DNA of 64,000 nucleotides. Source: Brachyspira hyodysenteriae ATCC 27164. GTDB lineage: Bacteria > Spirochaetota > Brachyspiria > Brachyspirales > Brachyspiraceae. The notes below the pieces were generated by a model, which was not told the origin of the DNA, did not search any database, and saw only the letters and a program-made list of their open reading frames with translations. The stretch covers positions 2,356,001-2,420,000 of the forward strand of contig NZ_CP015910.2 of NCBI RefSeq assembly GCF_001676785.2, in the 5' to 3' direction. The position numbers and the translations under genes are program-made. Numbering within the stretch: the stretch's first letter is position 1; every line of letters starts with the position of its first letter. This document shows, piece by piece, positions 54,030-63,351 of the stretch.

Positions 54030-55008
54030 TAATAATTCCTTCAAACTTATTTATAACTTCCTGAGGCTTTATCACTTCTCTGCATTCAAATGTCTGCAAT
54101 TTACATTTTTTACCTCCGCATATACAAGCAGGGTTATCAACATTTTTTTCTATTGCATGACTATTAATACCAATTGGATAATTTCTTCCTGCCGGAGTAG
54201 CAAAATATAATGCTAAAGTAGGTATTCCAACTATAGAAGCCACATGCATAGCCCCTGAATCATTGCCTATAAAACCATCGCATAAACTAAGTATTGCTGC
54301 TATCATATCCAAAGACATATAAGGTATTATTGGATCTTTTAAAAGCATTGCTGATATTTTATCGGATATCTCTTTTTCATTAGGTGTAGTAATAAATAAA
54401 GTTAAAGCATCATATTTATTTGATAAATAATTAGCAACTTCTGCAAAATATTCCTCTTTCCAAATTTTACCAATACTGTTAGTTGCCCCTATTCCATAAG
54501 CAAATATCTTTTTATTTTCAGGATTAACAGTTTTTAAATACTCTTTTGCTTTATTCAATATATCTTCTTTTATTTTTAATTTAAAAGTAGGTCTTTTTTC
54601 ATCTATACCAATAGCTTTAAGCAAATTAACATAATAATCAGAAGTATGTATCCATCTTACTTCTTTTCTATCAACAGCTTCTGTAAGCATAAAATTTCTA
54701 TAATCAGCTTTATACCCTATACGCATTTTTATACCATGCCCAAATACTCTGAAAGCACTTTCAAATGAATTAGGAAAAATTAAAACTGCATCAAAATTAT
54801 ATTTTCTTAATCTTGGGAAATTTCTTAATTCTATGCACTCATCAACTAAATCGCCAGCAGCAAAAATTCCAGCCATAGATTTTTTTGTCATTACTGTAAT
54901 CTTTATATCTTTATATTTTTCTTTGATTAAATAAATTGCCGGCATAGACATAATTATGTCTCCAAGCCAATTAGGTGAATGTATAAGTAAATTGTTAATA
55001 TTTTTCAT
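54019..55008 (-). CDS. Family 9 glycosyltransferase (heptosyltransferase-like)
   Basis: 329 residues. The ADP-heptose:LPS heptosyltransferase family is shown by NWLGDIIMSMPAIYLIKEKY, the donor-site region YGIGATNSIGKIWKEEYFAE and GFIGNDSGAMHVASIVGIPT. It resembles WaaF (heptosyltransferase II), which builds the LPS/LOS inner core; Brachyspira makes a lipooligosaccharide. A C-terminal Cys cluster (ACICGGKKCKLQTFEC) is seen in other GT9 proteins. Coupled with the downstream GT2 gene. Confidence 0.88.
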   Translation of the reverse strand: MKNINNLLIHSPNWLGDIIMSMPAIYLIKEKYKDIKITVMTKKSMAGIFAAGDLVDECIELRNFPRLRKYNFDAVLIFPNSFESAFRVFGHGIKMRIGYKADYRNFMLTEAVDRKEVRWIHTSDYYVNLLKAIGIDEKRPTFKLKIKEDILNKAKEYLKTVNPENKKIFAYGIGATNSIGKIWKEEYFAEVANYLSNKYDALTLFITTPNEKEISDKISAMLLKDPIIPYMSLDMIAAILSLCDGFIGNDSGAMHVASIVGIPTLALYFATPAGRNYPIGINSHAIEKNVDNPACICGGKKCKLQTFECREVIKPQEVINKFEGIINGL

Positions 55009-55034
55009 AAAATAATTCTATTATAAAAATATAA

Positions 55035-55799
55035 TTAAAAATCATCTAAATCTATGAAATCATCCATAAACTTCTCATATCCAGATATTATACTTTTATA
55101 AACACTTCCTTCTATAATTAAATTACTAGACTTTCTAATATTTTGAAAATACTCATAAAGCATAGAAAAATCATTTTTAAAAATATTTTTCCAGGCATCT
55201 TTAGCAGATTCAATAACTTCAATATTATTAGAATTTATTATCATATATTTCAGCTTATTAGTGTTATGATGCTGCGTCGAAATTACAATATCTATATGTT
55301 TATCATTGACAAAAGACAATTGATCCTGACAATATATAGAATTTATAGGACTTTCATCTGTAGGTATTAATTTTTCATTTTCATCTATATAGTTATTAGA
55401 ATAATAATTAATACCTTTAAATACTAAAGTAACATAAAAAGGCTCTAACTTTACATCCATAGATTTTATATCTATTAAAGTATTAGCCAAATTAGTTAAA
55501 ATTATATCGTTTAATTTCATGGATATATCATTTTCTGTTATTTTCATATCTTCTATTATAGAACTATGCATTTGATTAAGACCTATATAATCAATACTTT
55601 TTCCAAGACGTATAGCATTAGAAAACAGGAAATTTTTATAAACATTATCAGATACATGGCATCTTTCAAATGTTTCATCATCCAAAATTATAGCGTCTTT
55701 ATCTGAGCGTCCTTGATATTGACTATAGAATATAGTTTCATATACGCTAGGTGATAACATAGAAGCTATCTCATATAATCTGACATTACTATAATCCAT
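55035..55799 (-). CDS. Unknown cytoplasmic protein
   Basis: 254 residues, acidic, no signal or membrane span. Starts MDYSNVRLYEIASMLSPSVY and ends in an acidic EKFMDDFIDLDDF. No recognised motif. It lies between the GT9 gene (26-base gap) and the ATPase gene (21-base gap) on the same strand, so it is probably in one transcript with them. No ribosome site is obvious. Confidence 0.65.
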   Translation of the reverse strand: MDYSNVRLYEIASMLSPSVYETIFYSQYQGRSDKDAIILDDETFERCHVSDNVYKNFLFSNAIRLGKSIDYIGLNQMHSSIIEDMKITENDISMKLNDIILTNLANTLIDIKSMDVKLEPFYVTLVFKGINYYSNNYIDENEKLIPTDESPINSIYCQDQLSFVNDKHIDIVISTQHHNTNKLKYMIINSNNIEVIESAKDAWKNIFKNDFSMLYEYFQNIRKSSNLIIEGSVYKSIISGYEKFMDDFIDLDDF

Positions 55800-55820
55800 A
55801 AATAAACTATATAATATTTC

Positions 55821-56495
55821 CTATATTTTATTTTTTATATCATAATCCATTATAAATAAATCATATTTAGTAAATATTTTAGAATTATTATGATAAAATT
55901 TGTTATTAATACAAGTAAATTTTATCGGAATATTTTTCTCTTTAGATAATTTATCTGCAATAATTTCACCTTTTTCTATATCATCAAGAGAAGTATCGTC
56001 CATTAAATGAGTATTATTTATTATGCCAGTAACTTTTAATCCAAGAACTGACTCTATATCAATTAAATATCCTAATGCCAATTCAAAAGTAGAATTTTCT
56101 TTTCTATTAGCATTAAAAACAAAAAAAACATCTGTTTCATTAACATCTGCATTATTACGGAAAGAAGCAAATGATAAACTTCCGGCAGAATTTCCTCCCA
56201 TATCAATTATTCCTATAACATCTTTCTTATCAAATATAGAATAAACTTCAGCAGATACTGCCGGTATATCAGCACCTGATTGAGGAAGATAACTGCCTAT
56301 AACTTTTATGTTTTTTTCTTCTAAATATGAGGAATGCTCTCTGGATCTGAAATAAGGGTTTACAACATCTAAATCTGCAATATAAATATTTTTGGATGTA
56401 TAATTTCTAATGTACATACTATAGTTAATAGAGAAAGTTGTTTTCCCGACTCCATAATGACCGCACACTATTGTAACCCTATTATATTTATTCAT
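55821..56495 (-). CDS. P-loop ATPase, MinD/CobQ-like
   Basis: 224 residues from the ATG at 56495, behind AGGAAA. Walker A is GHYGVGKTTFSINYS. IYIADLDVVNPYFRSREHSS carries the switch-type Asp, and VIGIIDMGGNSAGSLSF is the DxxG-type Walker B region. This is a deviant-Walker, SIMIBI-class ATPase. Similar stand-alone ATPases occur in anaerobes without a known job; it has no partner gene typical of plasmid partition or septum placement. Confidence 0.78.
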   Translation of the reverse strand: MNKYNRVTIVCGHYGVGKTTFSINYSMYIRNYTSKNIYIADLDVVNPYFRSREHSSYLEEKNIKVIGSYLPQSGADIPAVSAEVYSIFDKKDVIGIIDMGGNSAGSLSFASFRNNADVNETDVFFVFNANRKENSTFELALGYLIDIESVLGLKVTGIINNTHLMDDTSLDDIEKGEIIADKLSKEKNIPIKFTCINNKFYHNNSKIFTKYDLFIMDYDIKNKI

Positions 56496-56638
56496 AACCA
56501 ATTTCCTAAAAGCCTTTCATATCTAAAATATAATATATTTCATAATTTTTTCAATTTTTTTTAATTAAATAAATATATCTAAATTACATAAATTTGCAAG
56601 TATATGCTCTATAAAAGCTATAAAATAAATTTACTATT

Positions 56639-56667
56639 TTGAAATAAAATATAACCGATACTATATA
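56639..56667 (+). promoter_or_regulatory. Possible promoter for the secreted-protein pair
   Basis: TTGAAA (56639-56644), 17-base spacer, TATATA (56662-56667), 54 bases before the start codon. A modest match in A/T-rich DNA. Confidence 0.4.
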
Positions 56668-56721
56668 ACAAGATTGTATTTATAAGGTTTTAAAAATAAA
56701 ATAAAAAATTTGGGATAAAAA

Positions 56722-57381
56722 ATGAAAAGATATATATTTATTTTGATATTTTTATTTGGATGCAATTTATTTTCTCAATATGCCACAAATGATCTTTATA
56801 TTCCTCCAAATAATAATAATACACAAACAGAAGAAAATAATCAAAATAATAATGAATATATAACTAATGACGCTATAATGGGCAGACAACCTGCTGTAAT
56901 AGATACTCCTATCACAGGATTTAAAAATATTACTTTAGGCGCAACAAGACAAGACACAATAAATGCTATATTAAGCGATAACACAATGACTTTGCCTAAA
57001 CAATATATGACAGGTACTGTTGATTTGAATGCTGAAGAAAGTGCAACATTTCTTGCTCTAGAAGAAAATAAATTTTATAAAAGCGGATATTTTATATTTA
57101 AAAATGATGCTTTATATTCTATAACTATAAACTTTCAGCCTAATCAAGTTGATTTTCTTGAATTATTATCTGCATTAAATGCAAAATATACTAAAGGAGC
57201 ATTTTTGAATGCAAATACTGTAGCTTGGCAGAATGGAGATATAAGAATAATATTAGAAAGACCTAGCGTTGTGAAATATATAGATATGAACAATGTTACA
57301 ACAACTTCTGATACAAGAATAAAAGAAAAAGAAGCTATGCCTCCTCAAAATACAAGAAAATCTATATTAGAAGGACTTTAA
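56722..57381 (+). CDS. Secreted protein, possible lipoprotein
   Basis: 219 residues. The signal region MKRYIFILIFLFGCNLFSQ contains LFGC, which could be a lipobox (Cys14), but the following NLFSQ also fits a normal cleavage site. An Asn/Gln-rich linker (about 24-45) precedes a globular domain with ITGFKNITLGATRQDTINAI and FKNDALYSITINFQPNQVDF, which resembles the short repeat-like folds of periplasmic proteins. Unknown function. The next lipoprotein starts 3 bases after the stop. Confidence 0.7.
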   Translation: MKRYIFILIFLFGCNLFSQYATNDLYIPPNNNNTQTEENNQNNNEYITNDAIMGRQPAVIDTPITGFKNITLGATRQDTINAILSDNTMTLPKQYMTGTVDLNAEESATFLALEENKFYKSGYFIFKNDALYSITINFQPNQVDFLELLSALNAKYTKGAFLNANTVAWQNGDIRIILERPSVVKYIDMNNVTTTSDTRIKEKEAMPPQNTRKSILEGL

Positions 57382-57384
57382 TAA

Positions 57385-57885
57385 ATGTTTAAATATATAT
57401 TATTAATATCGTTTGCTGTATTAATATCATGCAGCAATAGCAATAATAGTAATAATAAAGAAAATATTAAAAGAGTGGAAATAATCCTCACTGATGAAGA
57501 TTTCAGAGAAAATATTGAAGTTAAAGAATATGATGAAGATAAATTAAAAAATCTAGCTTTATCATCTTTAAAAGAATTTTATTCTTTACCTTATACTCAG
57601 GACAGTGTAAGAATAGCTTATGAAAAATTTTATTCAACAAATTATAAAGAAGTATTAAGAAAAAGCAGAAATATAAAAAATGCTGATGAATATGTACAAA
57701 GTGATCCTTCATTAGATTTTGAATTTGAAACTAAAATAGAAAAAGTTTATGATATAAAATTAGAAGGACAAAAGGCTTATATAGATGCCGATTCATCTGT
57801 ATATGACAGAGTGGAAGATACAACTTCAAAAGCTAGACAAACATTTGTAATGTCTTATGAAAATAATAAGTGGGTTATCTTATAA
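57385..57885 (+). CDS. Small lipoprotein, unknown
   Basis: 166 residues. Signal peptide with lipobox LISC (Cys16), then a Ser/Asn-rich linker and a mixed alpha/beta domain (LALSSLKEFYSLPYTQDS through ARQTFVMSYENNKWVIL) that recalls NTF2-like folds used as ligand-binding modules; this is a weak impression. Its ribosome site (AAGGAC) lies inside the end of the preceding gene, so the two are coupled. Confidence 0.75.
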   Translation: MFKYILLISFAVLISCSNSNNSNNKENIKRVEIILTDEDFRENIEVKEYDEDKLKNLALSSLKEFYSLPYTQDSVRIAYEKFYSTNYKEVLRKSRNIKNADEYVQSDPSLDFEFETKIEKVYDIKLEGQKAYIDADSSVYDRVEDTTSKARQTFVMSYENNKWVIL

Positions 57886-57905
57886 TTTAATAAATTATAT
57901 TGATT

Positions 57906-57944
57906 AAATCATAATAATTAATCATAAAAATAATCATTAATCAT
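57906..57944. repeat. Short TAATCAT-type direct repeats upstream of ftsA
   Basis: TAATCAT occurs at 57919, 57931 and 57938, with AAATCAT at 57906. They lie 54-92 bases before the ftsA start and could be protein-binding sites, although chance is possible in such A/T-rich DNA. Confidence 0.35.
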
Positions 57945-57997
57945 ACTTTTATTTTTACCGAGAATATTAACATAATATTATCATTTAGGAGTTTACC

Positions 57998-59245
57998 TTG
58001 AAAGAGCCAATCTTAGCAGGATTAGATGTCGGAAGTGCATCAATAAAAACTGTCATTGCCCGTGTTAATAATGACAAATTAGATGTTATAGGTATAGGCG
58101 AAAGTGAAAGTGAAGGCATCAAAAAAGGAGTTATCATCAATATAGATGCCGCTGCTAATGCTATAGAAAAATCTATCAATGAAGCAGAACATATGGCCGG
58201 ATTACAAGCTCCTGATATAATTGCCACAATAGGCGGAGATCATATAAAAGGATTAAACAGCAAAGGTGTAATAGGTGTTAATACAAAAGATAAAGAAGTT
58301 ACTCCTGCTGAAATAGAAAGAGTTTTAGAAAGTGCAAAAAATATATTGATACCTGCCGACAGAGAAATTATTGAAGCTATAGAACAAGAATATTCTTTGG
58401 ACGGACAAGATGAAATAAAAAATCCTGTTGGTATGTCAGGAACTAGACTTGAAACTAAAGTACATATCATAACAGGGCTTAAACATGTAAGCGAACATTT
58501 AAGAAAAACTTTAAATAAAATGCGTTTTTCAGGAAAAGATTTTATAGTTAATATAAGAGGAAGTTCTGAAGCTTGTCTTACTGAAGATGAAAAAGAACTT
58601 GGTGTAGTAGTATTTGATATAGGACATTCAACTACTTCTCTTATGGTATATTTGGAAGGATCAGTTTGGCATACTGCTGTTATACCTGTAGGAAGCCAAC
58701 ATATAACTAATGATATAGCAGAAGGACTTAGAATTACAATACCTTCTGCAGAAAAATTAAAAAGAGATCATGGTTTTGCATTCATAGATATGGTAGGAGA
58801 AAAAGAAATTATTGAAGTGCCTACTGCAAGCGGACAAATGCGTACAATACCAAAAAGAGTATTAACTGAAATAATACAGCCTAGAGTAGAAGAAATATTC
58901 AGTTTATGCGGAAAAGAATTAAGCAAAATGAAATATATTGATTCGCTTTCTGCAGGAATGGTATTTACAGGAGGAGGTGCATTGCTTCCTGGCTTGGTAG
59001 AGCTTGCCAAAGCTTATCAGACTGCTGTTAAAGGTGCTGCTCCTATTACTGCAAGAATAGGTGTGCCTGATAAAATAGAAGGCATAAGAGATATAGCAAA
59101 TAACCCTGCATATTCTGCAGTTATTGGAATACTTATGATGAGTTTAGATGAGGCTACTCAAGTTAATATACCTCATAAAAAAACATCTGAAAAAGGAAGA
59201 TTTAAATTCAACTTCAAAAATCCTTTCTCTGAGTTTTTTAAATAA
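57998..59245 (+). CDS. ftsA: Cell division protein FtsA
   Basis: 415 residues from a TTG start fixed by AGGAG seven bases upstream. Actin-fold motifs: LAGLDVGSASIKTVIARV (phosphate 1), GVVVFDIGHSTTSLMVYLEG (phosphate 2) and GMVFTGGGALLPGLVELAKA (adenosine). The 1C domain segment IATIGGDHIKGLNSKGVI separates FtsA from MreB. The C-terminal KGRFKFNFKNPFSEFFK is the amphipathic membrane-targeting helix. It anchors FtsZ at midcell. ftsZ is not next to it (a small membrane protein follows). Confidence 0.93.
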   Translation: MKEPILAGLDVGSASIKTVIARVNNDKLDVIGIGESESEGIKKGVIINIDAAANAIEKSINEAEHMAGLQAPDIIATIGGDHIKGLNSKGVIGVNTKDKEVTPAEIERVLESAKNILIPADREIIEAIEQEYSLDGQDEIKNPVGMSGTRLETKVHIITGLKHVSEHLRKTLNKMRFSGKDFIVNIRGSSEACLTEDEKELGVVVFDIGHSTTSLMVYLEGSVWHTAVIPVGSQHITNDIAEGLRITIPSAEKLKRDHGFAFIDMVGEKEIIEVPTASGQMRTIPKRVLTEIIQPRVEEIFSLCGKELSKMKYIDSLSAGMVFTGGGALLPGLVELAKAYQTAVKGAAPITARIGVPDKIEGIRDIANNPAYSAVIGILMMSLDEATQVNIPHKKTSEKGRFKFNFKNPFSEFFK

Positions 59246-59306
59246 TACAATATTGATTTTTATATCTTTATATGTAATAATTAGTCATTATACGAGGCTT
59301 TAAAAT

Positions 59307-59570
59307 ATGAATCAAGAACCGGATAATGATGATATACTTGCTATAACAATGCAGCTTATATTGGCAAGAGTAATTATGATTAGCAATCTTGTAGCTTCTA
59401 TAAGCTTAATTGTAATTAATGAAGGTATAAAAAGATATTATTTCATTGCAACATTAATTTTTGCTTTATTTTTAGTAATATATTTTCTTAAGTCTATAAA
59501 AATAAAAATGTCTTTAATATATAGTATTATTCTAGCTGTAATAATATTTGCAGCTAATTATTTTTTATAA
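59307..59570 (+). CDS. Small membrane protein, unknown
   Basis: 87 residues with three predicted membrane spans (about 13-35, 43-60, 65-86). A short acidic N-terminus (MNQEPDNDDILAIT) precedes them. A GAGG site lies before the ATG. 61 bases after ftsA on the same strand. No family recognised. Confidence 0.65.
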   Translation: MNQEPDNDDILAITMQLILARVIMISNLVASISLIVINEGIKRYYFIATLIFALFLVIYFLKSIKIKMSLIYSIILAVIIFAANYFL

Positions 59571-59613
59571 AAAATATTATTATTTTAAATAAATATTATA
59601 AGGATTATTTTAT

Positions 59614-60129
59614 ATGGGTTGTTTAGGTGTATTCTTTGCTTTAAGCGATAGAGATTTAAATAAATTATTAAAAACTTCAAGGTTTGAAAGACCTGATTTT
59701 ATTTCTGAAGATTTAGAAGAAATTTATTTTGAAAAGCATACAAAATATATTTATGAGCTTGATAAATCTTGGGACGCTATGCATAGATGTCTTTCTAATG
59801 ATGGGCTTTTAGTATTTGGCGATGATAATTATCCTTTTGGCTCTATCATAATGGGCGGAGATGTTTTATATGGAAACGGAGATGATGAGGAAGATTATAT
59901 TATAACATTAAAAAAAGCAAATGTAGTTAAAGATATTGCCTCAAAAATAGAAACTATAACAAAAGAAAAGTTCAAAGAAAAATATTTTAAAATTGATGAA
60001 AAAGATTATGAATATCCTTTAAGCGATGAAGATTTTAAATATACTTGGGATTATTTTTATAGAAGTATAGAATTTTGGAAAAATGCTTCGGATTCAAACA
60101 GAGCCGTTATATTCACAGTAGATCAATAA
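59614..60129 (+). CDS. DUF1877-family protein
   Basis: 171 residues. MGCLGVFFALSDRDLNKLLK, LDKSWDAMHRCLSNDG and FGSIIMGGDVLYGNGDDE match the DUF1877 (YfbM) family, soluble proteins of unknown function that often occur in variable genomic regions. Starts behind AAGGA. The next gene begins 10 bases after the stop. Confidence 0.85.
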   Translation: MGCLGVFFALSDRDLNKLLKTSRFERPDFISEDLEEIYFEKHTKYIYELDKSWDAMHRCLSNDGLLVFGDDNYPFGSIIMGGDVLYGNGDDEEDYIITLKKANVVKDIASKIETITKEKFKEKYFKIDEKDYEYPLSDEDFKYTWDYFYRSIEFWKNASDSNRAVIFTVDQ

Positions 60130-60139
60130 TAAATAAAGA

Positions 60140-60766
60140 ATGATTAAACATTTCATTTTTATAATATTCATTTATTGTTTAAATGCCTATTCTATAATGT
60201 CTGATGATATTTATAAACTAAACGATTTAAAATATAATGGTTATGATATATACAGAGAAAAATCTCATATAAGCGGATTTCATAAAGATGAATACAATTA
60301 TAATTTATTCTTAGAAGATGATAATTTCGATACTAATAAATTATTCGTTCAAACATTCGACAGAGATGCAAATATAGAATTAAAAATTAATGATTCAAAA
60401 CAAAATCAAAAATATAATATAAAAATTTTAGAAATAAATATAATTAAGTTAGGAAAAATATTAAACACATATAATATAAATATATACCCTACCCTATTTA
60501 ATTTAGAAATTACAGACGGATACAATAACTATAAATCTATAAAAGAAAATAAAACATTCATAATAAAAATACCAAAACAAATTATTGATAATATAAATGA
60601 AAGAAATATTAATTCATTTTTAAAAATGGATTTTTATTTAAATGGCAGTAAAAAAATAAAAAATTTTAAAGAAATAAATAACAATACAAAAACTTTTGAT
60701 ATAGAACTTTTCAGCAGATATCCATACTATTTTAATGTTTATAATATCAAAGTAATTTCTGAATAA
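60140..60766 (+). CDS. Putative secreted protein, unknown
   Basis: 208 residues. The N-terminus MIKHFIFIIFIYCLNAYS looks like a signal peptide cleaved after AYS. The body is beta-rich and full of Asn/Lys/Ile (KYNIKILEINIIKLGKILNT), typical of A/T-driven composition. No domain recognised. Follows the DUF1877 gene by 10 bases. Confidence 0.6.
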   Translation: MIKHFIFIIFIYCLNAYSIMSDDIYKLNDLKYNGYDIYREKSHISGFHKDEYNYNLFLEDDNFDTNKLFVQTFDRDANIELKINDSKQNQKYNIKILEINIIKLGKILNTYNINIYPTLFNLEITDGYNNYKSIKENKTFIIKIPKQIIDNINERNINSFLKMDFYLNGSKKIKNFKEINNNTKTFDIELFSRYPYYFNVYNIKVISE

Positions 60767-61086
60767 TATTATATTGCTAATATATACTGAAAATTTTTAA
60801 GTTTGTAAATTTTTTTTATTCAACTTTTTACCGCCGCACACCTGCCGAAGGCACGCACAGCGAGGTAGACTTCGTCGGTACGCTTCGCGAAAGTGCAAGT
60901 GTAAAATTAGTACTAAATAATACTAACTTTGTTTTATATATAATATAAATTATTAACTTTTGTATATTAATAAGTAATCAGCCGCACGTATAGTTGACTA
61001 TCCATAATAATTTGCAGTACCGTGCGGAAAGCCCATATGGCTAATATTTGACAAAATGTAATTGTTTAGGTATATACTCATCTATA
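60767..61086. other. 320-base convergent intergenic region with repeat and hairpin
   Basis: No gene. Contains the G+C-rich repeat copy 4 (60830-60936) and a possible long hairpin whose arms are CCGCACG (60982-60988) and CGTGCGG (61021-61027). Confidence 0.6.
60830..60936 (+). repeat. Dispersed G+C-rich intergenic repeat, copy 4
   Basis: Contains GTAGACTTCGTCGG, ACGCTTCGCGAAAGTGCAAG and TAAAATTAGTACTAAATAAT. The right half is the reverse complement of 2170-2235 with few differences; the left half resembles 4647-4738. It is 50 kb away from the other three copies. Confidence 0.8.
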
Positions 61087-61941
61087 TTATCTATTGTCAG
61101 GATCGAATCTCTGTAAAAGCCTTATAAGAAAATAAGCTGCCAAAAACATTATAGGACATAAAGCCCATTCTATGCCTTTTGGAAGTCCAGGAAAAACCTG
61201 TATAATAGAGCCTAATACAAAACCTGATATTATCAAATAAGATGATTTTACATAATGCTCCATCCAATATTCCAAAATTTTCGTAGTAAGCACAACTCCT
61301 AAAATAGAGCCTATAGCCAAAGGTGCTAAATATGGAATATATAAATCATGTACGGCATCAATAGTTTCCTGATAAATACCTAAAAGCAAAAACATGTATG
61401 ACACACTTATACCAGGAAGTATCATAGCAATTGCCACAATCAATCCTGCCACTATAAGTATAAAATACATAAACATTTCACTTCTATCCCCTGTGCTGCT
61501 GAAAAATCCTTCTGGTATTATGGATATTAAATATACTATTCCTGCTCCCAAAAGAATATATATAATGCTTAAAAAATCGAATTTATAAGATTTGGTTTTA
61601 TTATAAACTGTATTGAATCCGCCAAGTGCAGCCCCCATAAAAAAGAATGAAGAAACAGTATAATATTTTTCTATCAAATTTGATAACGGCTTTGAAATTA
61701 TCACCATACCCAAAACAGAGCCTACACAGAAAAATATCAAAAATAAAAAATTAAGTTTGTTTTTTATAAAATAATTTTCATTTTTTGAAAATGTTAAAAC
61801 ACCGCTTAAAGAAGCAATTAATTTATCATATATGCCGAGTATCATAGCCATAGTGCCGCCGCTGAATCCCGGTACAAGCATTGAAGCTCCTATGATAAAA
61901 CCTTTTATTATAGTGTAAATATAATTGCCTAAAATTTTCAT
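61087..61941 (-). CDS. DUF368 membrane protein, PopT-like undecaprenyl-phosphate translocase
   Basis: 284 residues from the ATG at 61941; an in-frame TTG three codons upstream or at 61974 are alternatives. Eight to ten membrane spans in two similar halves, each with the family motif: GASMLVPGFSGGTMAMILGI near the N-terminus and AMILPGISVSYMFLLLGIYQ in the second half. DUF368 proteins have been shown in other bacteria to recycle undecaprenyl phosphate across the membrane for cell-wall synthesis. The assignment is by family; local genes add no context. Confidence 0.88.
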   Translation of the reverse strand: MKILGNYIYTIIKGFIIGASMLVPGFSGGTMAMILGIYDKLIASLSGVLTFSKNENYFIKNKLNFLFLIFFCVGSVLGMVIISKPLSNLIEKYYTVSSFFFMGAALGGFNTVYNKTKSYKFDFLSIIYILLGAGIVYLISIIPEGFFSSTGDRSEMFMYFILIVAGLIVAIAMILPGISVSYMFLLLGIYQETIDAVHDLYIPYLAPLAIGSILGVVLTTKILEYWMEHYVKSSYLIISGFVLGSIIQVFPGLPKGIEWALCPIMFLAAYFLIRLLQRFDPDNR

Positions 61942-62111
61942 AATTTTCAATAAACCTCTTAATAAGAAACTCAAAAAATCATCAATTATTAGAAAAATGA
62001 TGATATATTATATAAGAATTTTAAGCAAGTATTTTTTACAATTATTTTACTATTTTTTTACAAAGCTATTTATGATAATTATTTTTAAATAGTTTTTATA
62101 AAAAATCCATT

Positions 62112-63346
62112 TTATAATTTATTATCTTTTAATAATGTATATAAATTAATCATATTATTTTTAGCATTTTCAATTTCTTTTTCTAAATTATCTAAGTTTA
62201 ATGTATAATCAATATACCATTTGCTATCAATATATTCTTCAGGTTTTGATAAACAACCATCTTTATCAATATTTTTTAAACATGCTAATATATTATCTTC
62301 TATATTTCTTAATAGTTCTATTTTATTTTTATCATTAAACCTAATTCCATAGTATAATATAAAATTACTACCATCACTTCCAATTTCAAAAACTACTCTA
62401 AAAAATTTAGTTTCCAATGATACAGCTTCAATATATAGTTCATCAGATTTATATATTTCCTTTTTTACTTTTTCTTTATTATATTCTATTTTATTATTTT
62501 TTTTATTTCACTATCATTTATTAATTTTAATATATAGTACTCTATATTATTTTCAAAATAATTATAAAATATATCTGCAACTGCTTCAATTGCAGATTTT
62601 AGAAGTTTGGTATAATTAATTACTTCAGGATATTCTTTAAATTTATTTGGATATTTATTATTGAAATACTTTTTTATTTCCTCTTTCATAATATCTCCTT
62701 CCAATGAATTAGTAATTATTTGTTCTGTTTCTATTATTTGAATAATAGCTGAATATAGAGAATCATTATTTTTTACTTCTTCTTTTTCTTTAATACTTTC
62801 AAGCCAATCTATTATTGTTTTATGTGAAAGTAATATTAACTTTTCTTTATTATAAAAATTATTCTTAGGTTCATCACCATTACGAGTTAAATATATAAGA
62901 TAAGTATTAGTTCTATTGGGTATGGCATTATAATATTTCTGAAGCTGATTTTCACTATCTCTAGTATTTATTTTATTTTCTATAATGATATTATAGTTAT
63001 CTGATGTTAATAATATATCTATTTTACCCTTTTCTTCTTTATTAATAACAACTTCTTTTTCTATATTAATAGTTATATATTCATTATAAAAATCTATTTC
63101 TTTAAAACTATCAATATTACAATTATTTTTTATATATTCCAATAAACTATTTATAAACTTATAATCTTTTTCAAATATGCAGTCTAAAAAACTACCTAAT
63201 AGTTTAGTATTTGATGTTTCTTTATGTGCACCTACAATAGAATCCACTATATTAAATCTTGTAGGTAATTTTGCTATTTCTTCTTCAATATATGATTTTA
63301 AATTAAATATATCAGTTAAAATATTTTTAGCTTCAGTTTTATTCAT
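62112..63346 (-). pseudogene. PD-(D/E)XK nuclease gene split by a frameshift in an A8 tract
   Basis: The first part (63346-62486) codes for 286 residues of a PDDEXK_4-type nuclease. It has HKETSNTKLLGSFLD (Glu43), GKIDILLTSD (Asp110) and IIENKIN (Glu123, Lys125), the complete catalytic set. It stops at TAG 62488-62486, shortly after an A8 run (T8 at 62497-62504 on the plus strand). Adding one A joins it without stops to the downstream frame, which continues ...KNNKIEYNKEKVKKEIYKSD and then the 101-residue stretch ETKFFRVVFEIGSDGSNF to the TAA at 62112. So the ancestral gene was about 410 codons. The catalytic core is upstream of the break, so the truncated protein could still be active. It overlaps the preceding protease gene. 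The start (63346 ATG or 63355 TTG) is uncertain. Confidence 0.8.
62497..62504 (-). repeat. A8 homopolymer at the frameshift point
   Basis: Eight consecutive A on the coding strand. Nine would restore a single frame; the sequence as given is one short. Such runs are typical sites of slippage. Confidence 0.85.
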
Positions 63347-63351
63347 ATTTA

